From JAUVYV01 sp964585535 (GTDB lineage: Bacteria; Planctomycetota; Phycisphaerae; Sedimentisphaerales; Anaerobacaceae), in the NCBI GenBank assembly GCA_964585535.1, contig CAZPDW010000066.1, forward strand, positions 1 to 11,096: a stretch of 11,096 bases of DNA. The letters are read 5' to 3'. Shown piece by piece: positions 1 through 6,588 of the stretch. The position numbers and the translations under genes are program-made. The notes beneath the pieces are model-generated. The model was not told the DNA's origin, did not search any database, and saw only the letters and a program-made list of their open reading frames with translations. The first letter of the stretch is position 1, and each line of letters opens with the position of its first letter.

Positions 1-1845
1 TTTTCGGACACCAACAGTGTCCCTTCTCCGTGGGAGCTGAAATGGTTTGTGATAGACACATCGCCTATGAAGACGGCAACCATCACAGCTAAACCTTCGG
101 AAATATCGATTGAAATGAACTATAATGTGCCTGGTGAGTGGGGAGGGGCATATTTTGATGGAATTGTAACTGATGACGGCAACACTATAACAAACGGCAC
201 CTTTGAATACTGGGGGCCTCAAAGCGGAACCCTCTATAATTTGTCGGGTACGCTCGTCGGAACAGACATTGACGAGAGAGAATTTGACCCTAATCCTGTT
301 TTTGGTTCTTCTGTTCGTTACCCTGAGCCGGTCAATCCGAGGGATTTGCTGCCTTTGGTGGACGAATGGAACGGGGCCGAGCCGAATACGGTAGGCAATG
401 GCTTAGGTGATGATGCAACTTTAGGTGGAATTATGCCGGATACAACGCAATACGATTGGCGGGTTTGGTGCAATTTGCAGCCGGGCGGATTGTTTTATCT
501 GGCGGAAATTTATCCGTGGCAATTGGATGCGAACGGCTTTGTGGGCTTCTGGCTGAACGACCAGTTTGTTTTGGCCGACATTCGAGGCGATACGGAAAGA
601 GCAGAAGACTTCAACGATGTAAACGGTATTGATATAAAAAATGTATATTTGGGCTATGATTACGATAATCTTTACGGAGCCGTAACGTTCTATGATAATC
701 TTGATAATGCAAGTCACTATTACAATTTGTATATGAGCTATTCGCCACGCAGTACTTCCACGCCAAAAACGTTACATTTTGCGATTGACGCTTCGTACGG
801 TATGGCATCCGGCTCGTTGTACTATAAGGATTTCGACAGTTCCGGTTATACCTATTGGCGATACATTGCAAGTTTCAGCGCCGCTGCGGAGGGGAATGCC
901 GTAAAGTTTAAGATTCCATTTTTTGTTATTCCAGACTATCTGCCCGGACGATTCTTTTCAGTCAACAGCGGGGGGTGGGATTCAAGCGGGCACTACCACG
1001 ACGGTGAACAAAACCGTACGCACCTTAAAATTGGACAGACAGGTTCTATCAGCGGTACGGTTACTTATAAGGGCTATAAAGGCGAGCCCGTTTTTGTCCA
1101 AGCCTATACCAACCCCAAAGACCCGCAAGGCAGTGTTGTAGCCGGCACGATGATTACAGAGCCGGGCCCATATACTTTACACGGAATAGGTCTTGGCTGG
1201 GACGGTTACGTAAGGGCATTTACTCCTTTGTTCGGCTTTAGCAATCCTTTTGAGTTGAAGGCATTTACAATTCAATCTGCGATAAATGCATTTATGATAG
1301 ATGCGCATGTTGACGGCGTTGATATCGTATTGAAGTGTCCTGCAATACTTGAAAAGGATGTCGGGCAATCCGGTGGAATCGATGCTGATACCGAGGATGT
1401 TGACTGGTACGCCTTCAATGCTGTAAAGGGCGCTACATATACTCTTGATTTAACCAGAGGTACTGCTGATTATGCGTGTATGAGCCTATGTGATCGTGAC
1501 GGCTGCCGAAAACTGCACGATCTTTATTACTGGGAAACACAACATATTGATTGGTTTTGCCAAAACAGCGGAAGGTATTACGTAAGAGTTGCCAATGGTT
1601 ATTATCAGCCGGCAGGCGGGACATACCAGATATGGATGACGAGCGACATAACCTGTCCACGGGCGGATATTGCATCTGCTGAAGGCGCTGGAGTGAGGGA
1701 TTGCAAAGTAGATTTCTACGACCTCGCAGTTTTGACTTCGCACTGGCTGGATAGCTGCTCTGAGCCATACTGGTGTGATGACGGCGACTTTGACAGAAGC
1801 GGCTCAGTGGATTTTATAGATTTTGTAACTCTGGCCAATGAGTAA
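1..1845 (+). CDS. Secreted multidomain protein with C-terminal dockerin-like domain (5' partial)
   Basis: The frame is open from base 1, so the true start and any signal peptide lie upstream; the GTG at 49 is only the first internal start-type codon. 614 residues are visible. The first ~340 are rich in Tyr, Trp, Gly and Asp and look beta-stranded and extracellular, but I do not recognise the family. Residues ~344-445 (from SISGTVTYKGYKG) resemble a carboxypeptidase-regulatory-like or CnaB-type beta sandwich. Residues ~450-550 (DTEDVDWYAF, later YYVRVANG and GGTYQIWMT) resemble the PPC (bacterial pre-peptidase C-terminal) domain, a stabilising or binding module of secreted enzymes. Residues ~552-614 carry two dockerin-type EF-hand calcium loops (RDCKVDFYDLAVL; DFDRSGSVDFIDFVTLA). 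No catalytic domain is visible, so substrate and function are unknown. The gene ends at Asn-Glu, without the Trp-Leu I would expect at the end of such repeats. Its codon use is more AT-rich than the genes to its right. It converges on the ABC ATPase gene. Confidence 0.85.
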   Translation, partial: FSDTNSVPSPWELKWFVIDTSPMKTATITAKPSEISIEMNYNVPGEWGGAYFDGIVTDDGNTITNGTFEYWGPQSGTLYNLSGTLVGTDIDEREFDPNPVFGSSVRYPEPVNPRDLLPLVDEWNGAEPNTVGNGLGDDATLGGIMPDTTQYDWRVWCNLQPGGLFYLAEIYPWQLDANGFVGFWLNDQFVLADIRGDTERAEDFNDVNGIDIKNVYLGYDYDNLYGAVTFYDNLDNASHYYNLYMSYSPRSTSTPKTLHFAIDASYGMASGSLYYKDFDSSGYTYWRYIASFSAAAEGNAVKFKIPFFVIPDYLPGRFFSVNSGGWDSSGHYHDGEQNRTHLKIGQTGSISGTVTYKGYKGEPVFVQAYTNPKDPQGSVVAGTMITEPGPYTLHGIGLGWDGYVRAFTPLFGFSNPFELKAFTIQSAINAFMIDAHVDGVDIVLKCPAILEKDVGQSGGIDADTEDVDWYAFNAVKGATYTLDLTRGTADYACMSLCDRDGCRKLHDLYYWETQHIDWFCQNSGRYYVRVANGYYQPAGGTYQIWMTSDITCPRADIASAEGAGVRDCKVDFYDLAVLTSHWLDSCSEPYWCDDGDFDRSGSVDFIDFVTLANE

Positions 1846-1858
1846 GCAGGGTAACGAA

Positions 1859-1879
1859 CCGCCGTTAAAAAAACGGCGG
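1859..1879. terminator. Hairpin between convergent genes, possible bidirectional terminator
   Basis: A perfect 8-bp inverted repeat (CCGCCGTT / AACGGCGG) with a 5-A loop lies 13 bases after the stop of the dockerin-like gene and 23 bases beyond the end of the ABC ATPase gene. Position between two convergent genes suggests a shared terminator. Neither strand has a U-run directly after the stem, so classic intrinsic termination is not clearly supported. It could instead be a 3'-end protecting structure. Confidence 0.5.
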
Positions 1880-1902
1880 CAATGTTATTCTGCGCGGTGC
1901 CG

Positions 1903-2727
1903 TCAGGTTTCCGCCGTTTCCGGACCGGTCCGTCGGCTGTTTTTGGTAAATTTGCCGCGGGGCAGAAAGAACGTGCCGACATCTGTTTTGCCGGTGAGTG
2001 TCCTGACGGCGAATACCTTCTCTATAAGCTCGGTGTTGAGGACTTCTTCGACCGGGCCGTGGCTGTAACCGCCGTCCGAGGCAAGCAGCAAAATCTCGTC
2101 GCAGTATTGCATAGCGAGATTGATATTGTGTGTTACGGCCAGGATTGTCTTTCCCCTGTCAAGCTGCATCTTTTTGAGCAAATCGTAGATACCGACCTGA
2201 TGTTTCATATCGAGAAAGCTCGTCGGCTCATCCAGCAGCAGGATGGGCGTATCCTGGGCAAGCGCCCTTGCTATAAAGACCCGCTGGCGCTCGCCGCCGC
2301 TGAGCTGAGCGAGCGGCCGGGACGCGAACCTCTGTGTGTCGGTTACAGACATTGCCTCTGCAATGATTTTTTTGTCGGGGCCGCTTTCAAATCCGAACGT
2401 CCCTAAATAGGGGGTTCTCGCCATCGAAACGACTTCTGCCACCGAAAACTCAAATACAGGCACAATCTCCTGCCGAACGACGGCAACTTTTTTGGCAAGC
2501 TGTTTTACCGAATACGAGCCGACGTCTTCTGCGTCAATTCTTATCGAGCCGGCATTGCTCCTGACAGAACCGCAAAGCAGATTCAGCAGCGTTGTCTTGC
2601 CCGCGCCGTTAGGCCCTGCTATCGCCAGAAACCGTCCCCGCAGCAGTTCAAAGCTGAGGCCTTTGAGAATCGTGTCCTTTGTCGTGTAACCGAAGAACAG
2701 GTTTTCGACTTCTATGATGCCGCTCAT
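1903..2727 (-). CDS. ABC transporter ATP-binding protein, FecE/BtuD type
   Basis: This is the cytoplasmic ATPase that powers import of an iron chelate or corrinoid through the adjacent permease. The ATG at 2727 gives 274 residues, normal for the family. Visible motifs: Walker A GPNGAGKTT (38-46), Q-loop Gln86 (VVRQE), signature LSGGERQR (142-149), Walker B ILLLDEP (162-168), D-loop SFLD, and switch His200 (AVTHN). All catalytic residues are intact. The reading frame stays open another 227 codons upstream, but that part lies over the permease in another frame and is not protein-like. The start codon overlaps the permease stop (ATGA), indicating translational coupling, and a GGTGG stands about 10 bases before the ATG. 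It is the last gene of the leftward operon. Cobalamin (btuD-like) or ferric siderophore (fecE/fhuC-like) cannot be separated from this subunit alone. Confidence 0.93.
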   Translation of the reverse strand: MSGIIEVENLFFGYTTKDTILKGLSFELLRGRFLAIAGPNGAGKTTLLNLLCGSVRSNAGSIRIDAEDVGSYSVKQLAKKVAVVRQEIVPVFEFSVAEVVSMARTPYLGTFGFESGPDKKIIAEAMSVTDTQRFASRPLAQLSGGERQRVFIARALAQDTPILLLDEPTSFLDMKHQVGIYDLLKKMQLDRGKTILAVTHNINLAMQYCDEILLLASDGGYSHGPVEEVLNTELIEKVFAVRTLTGKTDVGTFFLPRGKFTKNSRRTGPETAET

Positions 2728-3755
2728 TTCAACCAGCCCACCTTTCTGCTGTATTTGGCCAACAGCAGCAAAAAGAAAGGCCCGCCCGCTATTGCCGTTA
2801 TAACGCCGACCGGCAATTGGGCGGGTGCGACGATTGTGCGGGCGATGGTATCTGCGATAACGAGAAAGGCCGCACCGATTATGGCGCTGACCGGAAGAAG
2901 CTGCCTGTGGTCGGGCCCGAACACGAGCCGGACGGCGTGAGGGATGATTAGTCCGACGAATCCGATAAGGCCGCTCAAGCTGACTGCGATTGCGGTTATA
3001 AATGCTGCAAGAGCAAAGGCGACGGCCCTGGTTCGTGAAGCGGCGACGCCTAAGTCTTTGGCCTGCTGTTCTCCCATGCTCAGCACATTCAGCCGGTGGG
3101 AAACGGCAAACAGTGCGGCTATACCCGCGACGATGGAAATCCCGCCGGCCAGCAATACCGGCGTATCTTTCTCTGTTATGTTGCCCATCAGCCAGAATAT
3201 AGTGGAAAAGACCTGTTCGCTTTTGGCTATCGAGGTCAAAAACATAATCACCGCCGAGAAAAAGGCGTTGACCACCACGCCGGCCAGAAGCAGGCACGTT
3301 ACACGCGAGCCGCCTGCAAAGTAGCCGATTGCCCAGACCAACCAGACGGTCGCTAACGCCCCGGCAAATGCGAATACCGCTATCGGTGAGCCCGCTGCAA
3401 ATCCCCACGTAACGCCCGAGAGGACTGCGATGATAACGCCGAGGCCCGCCCCGCTGGATATGCCGAGGATGTAAGGGTCGGCCAACGGATTTCGCAGAAT
3501 GGCCTGCAGCACAACTCCGGCGGCGGCCAGGGCCGCTCCCACCAGCGCCGCAAGTATTACACGCGGCAGCCGGACGCGAACGAAGATGTCATAATCGATG
3601 TTCGCACCGGCTTCGGCACCCGGCCCGGCGAAGACATTTCTTAGCGAAATGTTCTGCGTGCCCACTAAGGCGCAGCCGGCCATTACGGCGGCAAGCACCG
3701 CTAAGCAGATGATAATCTTGACGGTCAGGTTCTTTGCTGTCAGGAACTCGGTCAT
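2724..3755 (-). CDS. FecCD/BtuC-family ABC transporter permease
   Basis: Inner-membrane channel of a type II importer for a ferric chelate or vitamin B12; it works as a homodimer with the adjacent ATPase. 343 residues, the normal length, with many hydrophobic segments consistent with the ~10 helices of the family. Hallmarks: RLPR (62-65), NPLADPYILGISSGAGLG (89-106), FWLMGN (187-192), GLIGFVGLIIPHAVRLVFG (262-280, the region that couples to the ATPase in BtuC-like permeases), and LPVGVITAIAGGPFFLLLL (314-332). The ATG at 3755 has AAGG seven bases upstream. It lies 21 bases after the binding-protein gene, and its stop overlaps the ATPase start by 4 bases. A single permease gene suits the BtuC/FhuD-type homodimeric arrangement rather than a FecC plus FecD pair. 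Confidence 0.93.
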   Translation of the reverse strand: MTEFLTAKNLTVKIIICLAVLAAVMAGCALVGTQNISLRNVFAGPGAEAGANIDYDIFVRVRLPRVILAALVGAALAAAGVVLQAILRNPLADPYILGISSGAGLGVIIAVLSGVTWGFAAGSPIAVFAFAGALATVWLVWAIGYFAGGSRVTCLLLAGVVVNAFFSAVIMFLTSIAKSEQVFSTIFWLMGNITEKDTPVLLAGGISIVAGIAALFAVSHRLNVLSMGEQQAKDLGVAASRTRAVAFALAAFITAIAVSLSGLIGFVGLIIPHAVRLVFGPDHRQLLPVSAIIGAAFLVIADTIARTIVAPAQLPVGVITAIAGGPFFLLLLAKYSRKVGWLK

Positions 3756-3776
3756 TTGTTTGCCTTACCGGTTTTT

Positions 3777-4688
3777 CTATTCAGTCAAATCCGGGTGCAG
3801 ATAACGCGCAATGGTCTCGGCTCCTTCGGGCACTCTGGGCCCGAGCCGAAGCGCACAATCGGCTGCGACGACGTAAACCCTCTTGCTTTTCACCGCCGGC
3901 AGGGATGCAAATCTGCTCCAGAAGTGCTCGGCCGCCCGCTGCTGCTGTTCGGTATCGGCTGTGCCCATTGCAGACTGGATTATAACCTCCGCCCCGCAGG
4001 TCAAAAGCTCCTCGGTCCCCACCGGCGGATACTGCTGGATGGTCGGGGCGATTGCGTTTTCACCGCCGGTAAGCTCGATAAGCTGATTTATAAACGTATC
4101 TCTGCCGGCTAGGCGAAGCGGCTCGGTCTGGACTACCCACATAACCCTTACTTTCTTCTCTGTGGCAAATTTTCCCCGAAGCGCATTCAACCGGCCTGCG
4201 ATGTTGCCGTTCAACAGCTTGGCCCGCTGCTCGCAGCCGGCGGCCAGGCCGATTTTCTCGATCGCGGCGTAAAGCTCAGGGATTTTCTCTATCCTGAAAG
4301 TCAGCACATTGAGCCCGATTCTGCCAAGCGTATCCGCAACCGCCTTTTGCTGCTCGAACCACAGCGTGACCACCAAGTCCGGCTTTGCCGCTATTATCGC
4401 CTCGGTATTCGGCTGCCAGAATGTCCCCACCTTGGCTTTTTCGCCGGCCCCGGCGGGATAATCGCAGTTGTTTGAGACGGCGACGACCTTGCCGCCAAGG
4501 CCGAGGGCAAACAGTATTTCGGTCAGATTCGGAGCAAGCGAGACAATCCGCTCAGGGCGAACCACGGCAGCCGGCTTCAAAAAAGACCGGCCCGGCTTGT
4601 CCGCTCCACTATGCCGGTACAAAACCAGAACGCCGGCTAAACAGACGATTACAATAATCGGTATTGTCCAGCGCTTCTCACGGGTCAT
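3777..4688 (-). CDS. Periplasmic helical-backbone metal/corrinoid binding protein (BtuF/FepB-like)
   Basis: Solute-binding component of the importer, delivering vitamin B12 or a ferric chelate to the permease. 303 residues. The N terminus has a basic start (MTREKR), then a hydrophobic segment (8-24), then Arg-His. There is no lipobox, so it is either membrane-anchored or cleaved at a poor site (after ~Ala29). The mature part shows the PF01497-type fold: RIVSLAPNLTEILFALGLG (47-65), VSNNCDYPAG (71-80), and PNTEAIIAAKPDLVVTLW (93-110). From memory, the CDYP motif is frequent in proteins annotated as cobalamin-binding (btuF-like), so I lean to B12; an iron chelate remains possible. The ATG at 4688 overlaps the mutL stop (ATGA) and has no clear ribosome site of its own, so translation probably depends on mutL. 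No TonB-dependent receptor or cobalamin riboswitch is visible in the window. Confidence 0.9.
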   Translation of the reverse strand: MTREKRWTIPIIVIVCLAGVLVLYRHSGADKPGRSFLKPAAVVRPERIVSLAPNLTEILFALGLGGKVVAVSNNCDYPAGAGEKAKVGTFWQPNTEAIIAAKPDLVVTLWFEQQKAVADTLGRIGLNVLTFRIEKIPELYAAIEKIGLAAGCEQRAKLLNGNIAGRLNALRGKFATEKKVRVMWVVQTEPLRLAGRDTFINQLIELTGGENAIAPTIQQYPPVGTEELLTCGAEVIIQSAMGTADTEQQQRAAEHFWSRFASLPAVKSKRVYVVAADCALRLGPRVPEGAETIARYLHPDLTE

Positions 4689-6448
4689 TTTCTTTTGAAC
4701 TGTCTTTCCAATTCGCTGATTGTAAACCTGATTGCGGTGGGCCTGCCGTGGGGACAGCGGCTTGAATGTTCGATTGCTTCTTTGTCTGAGAGCAGTTGTT
4801 CGATTTCGCCGTCCGACAGTTTTTGACCGGCCTTGATTGCCGCCTTGCAGGCGGCCATATTCAGCACCTTATCGAGCAGGCCATTCGCATCGGCTGTCGC
4901 GTCCCTTTCGCCGAGCAAATCCAGCAGCTCCCGGACAAACTCGACCGGCTCGACCCCGGTTAACAAGCTGGGAAATGCCTGGATTGCCTGCGTCCTCGGG
5001 CCGAAGGCCGTAAGCTCAATTCCAAGCTGCTCGATAAGGGCGGCGTTATTCTCGAGCGCATTTAGCTGGGCTTCGGTCAGCCGGAAGCCGGCCGGTATCA
5101 AAAGTTTCTGCGATTCGAGCTTACCCTGCCGTATGCGCCGGTGCAGGTCCTCGTACATTATTCGCTCGTGCAGGGCGTGCTGGTCGATGATGACAAAACC
5201 ATCGTCGGCCTCGGCCACTATGAACGCCTCGTGTATCTGGATGAAGCTGCGCTGCGCCGCAGGGCCGTCGATGCGTCCGGGGAAATGCCCGATTCGCCCG
5301 GGCAGTCGTTCGGCGCCTTTTGCGGGTCTGAACTCGAGCCGCCGCTGCGCCTGGTCGGGCCGATGCCTTTTGAAAAATTCGGCCATCGCATCGGCAATTT
5401 TCCCGTCCGGCTTCGTCGCCGCAGCCGGAACGCCCGGCAGCTTCGCAGGGATATCGAGATTCGTCGCCAACAGCTTTTCACGCAGACATCCAAGTATTTG
5501 TGAGTGAACGAGATTCGCGTTGTAAAATCGAACCTCCATTTTTGTCGGATGGACGTTCACGTCGTAATCGGCTGCGGGCATTTCGATGAACAGAAAAACA
5601 ACGGGAAATTTGTTCGGCTCGATACTGCCGCGGTATGCCTCTTTGATTGCGTGCAGGATGAATTTATCGCGAATGAATCGGCTGTTGAGGAACACGTATT
5701 GTAATTTACCGCTGCTCCTGGCGATTTCGGGCCGGCCGAGAAGTGCAAATATGTGCAGTCCCTTCTCGTCGCTTTCAGTCTCAAGCAGCCCTTCGGAAAT
5801 TTCTGCCGAGAACAGCTCGGCTATACGCGGGCGTATGCCCCGGCCGGCGCCGAGCCGGTAAAGCTGCCTGCCGTTGTGCACCAGCGTCATATCCAGCTCG
5901 TCGTGCGCGAGTGCGATTCGCGTGAACTGCTCGCTGATATGGGTCATCTCGGTATTGGCGGTCTTGAGGAATTTACGCCGGGCAGGCAGCTTGTAAAACA
6001 GGTCTCTGGCCTGGATTGTCGCGCCGTAATCGGCGCTGCAGGGGGACAGCTCGCCCTTCTCGCCGCAGTCAATCTCGATGGAACTTGCCGCCAGCTCGTC
6101 TCTCACCCGGCTTACCGCCCGCACCTGTGAGACCGAGGCGATACTCGCCAGGGCCTCGCCCCTGAAGCCGAGCGTCGATATTCTGCGAAGGTCCTCGCTC
6201 GTCCTTATTTTGCTGGTCGTGTGCGCCTCGAAGGCGCGCGCCAAATCCTCGGCGTCCATACCACAGCCGTTGTCGGCAACCGACATCAGTTTCCTGCCGC
6301 CGTCCTCTGCCGTGACCGCTATATTAGTCGCTCCGGCGTCGATGCTGTTTTCCATCAGCTCCTTGACCACGCTGGCCGGCCGTTCGATGACCTCGCCGGC
6401 CGCAATCATATTAACCATATTCCGGTCAAGGACGATTATTTGTCCCAT
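4685..6448 (-). CDS. mutL: DNA mismatch repair protein MutL (endonuclease type)
   Basis: Couples mismatch recognition by MutS to strand incision. The ATG at 6448 is chosen because the protein then begins MGQIIVLDRN as homologs do, and because GGGAG stands 6 bases upstream; an in-frame start at 6487 would add 13 unlikely residues. The product is 587 residues. The N-terminal GHKL ATPase domain is complete: IAAGEV (15-20), KELMENSIDAGA (29-40; Glu30 probable catalytic base, Asn34 Mg-binding), ADNGCGM (58-64), TTSK and GFRGEAL (94-100). A poorly conserved linker (~330-400) follows. The C-terminal dimerisation domain carries the nuclease motif DQHA-x2-E-x4-E (from Asp422), ACK (~532-534) and CPHGRP (~565-570). 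This marks it as a nicking MutL of the kind found in bacteria without MutH. It follows gpmI after about 140 bp and overlaps the binding-protein gene by 4 bases. Confidence 0.96.
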   Translation of the reverse strand: MGQIIVLDRNMVNMIAAGEVIERPASVVKELMENSIDAGATNIAVTAEDGGRKLMSVADNGCGMDAEDLARAFEAHTTSKIRTSEDLRRISTLGFRGEALASIASVSQVRAVSRVRDELAASSIEIDCGEKGELSPCSADYGATIQARDLFYKLPARRKFLKTANTEMTHISEQFTRIALAHDELDMTLVHNGRQLYRLGAGRGIRPRIAELFSAEISEGLLETESDEKGLHIFALLGRPEIARSSGKLQYVFLNSRFIRDKFILHAIKEAYRGSIEPNKFPVVFLFIEMPAADYDVNVHPTKMEVRFYNANLVHSQILGCLREKLLATNLDIPAKLPGVPAAATKPDGKIADAMAEFFKRHRPDQAQRRLEFRPAKGAERLPGRIGHFPGRIDGPAAQRSFIQIHEAFIVAEADDGFVIIDQHALHERIMYEDLHRRIRQGKLESQKLLIPAGFRLTEAQLNALENNAALIEQLGIELTAFGPRTQAIQAFPSLLTGVEPVEFVRELLDLLGERDATADANGLLDKVLNMAACKAAIKAGQKLSDGEIEQLLSDKEAIEHSSRCPHGRPTAIRFTISELERQFKRK

Positions 6449-6454
6449 CGTTTT

Positions 6455-6459
6455 CTCCC
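6455..6459 (-). promoter_or_regulatory. Ribosome binding site deciding the mutL start
   Basis: GGGAG on the minus strand with 6-base spacing to the ATG at 6448. It supports that start over the upstream in-frame start at 6487, which would place the site inside the coding sequence. Confidence 0.6.
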
Positions 6460-6473
6460 GCCCCGCAGACTTT

Positions 6474-6552
6474 GCCGCTACGTTCAAGAGGAAGCATCCT
6501 GCGCCGGTTCCGGGGAACCCGGCAATTAGCCGATTACTCTACGTAGCCCGGC
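6474..6552. other. Structured inverted-repeat element in the gpmI-mutL intergenic region
   Basis: About 79 bases that can fold as one closed unit. The outer stem pairs GCC (6474-6476) with GGC (6550-6552), GCTACGT (6477-6483) with ACGTAGC (6541-6547), and AGAG (6487-6490) with CTCT (6537-6540). Small bulges (TCA 6484-6486; CC 6548-6549) separate the blocks, giving 14 pairs in total. Inside sits a second strong hairpin at 6503-6523 (GCCGG-TTC / GAA-C-CCGGC, loop CGGG, one bulged C), and a small GGA/TCC hairpin at 6490-6499. It ends 25 bases before the mutL ATG, so in the mutL transcript it is leader RNA. It has no U-run, so it is not a typical terminator. It could be a cis-regulatory RNA, an mRNA-processing or stability element, or a short mobile palindrome (REP/MITE-like). 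I do not recognise an Rfam family. Confidence 0.55.
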
Positions 6553-6588
6553 GATTCGGCAGCTCTTTTACATTTTTCGCACACATCT

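Noticed and set aside
2728..3408. 227-codon open extension upstream of the ABC ATPase, which could suggest a fused N-terminal domain
   Set aside because: It overlaps the permease gene in another frame, is Arg/Gly-rich and low in hydrophobic pattern; the ATG at 2727 with ATGA coupling fits the family start.
4833..5507. Long plus-strand frame of 224 codons opposite mutL
   Set aside because: It is antisense to a strongly conserved mutL, rich in Ser/Arg/Ala as expected of a GC-rich shadow frame, with no recognisable domain.
6449..6588. Possible c-di-GMP-I (GEMM) or cobalamin riboswitch in the intergenic region before mutL
   Set aside because: Fragments such as GCCGGGTT looked suggestive, but the conserved GEMM core (GCAAACC...GAAA...ACGCAAA) and the cobalamin-riboswitch core are not present on either strand.
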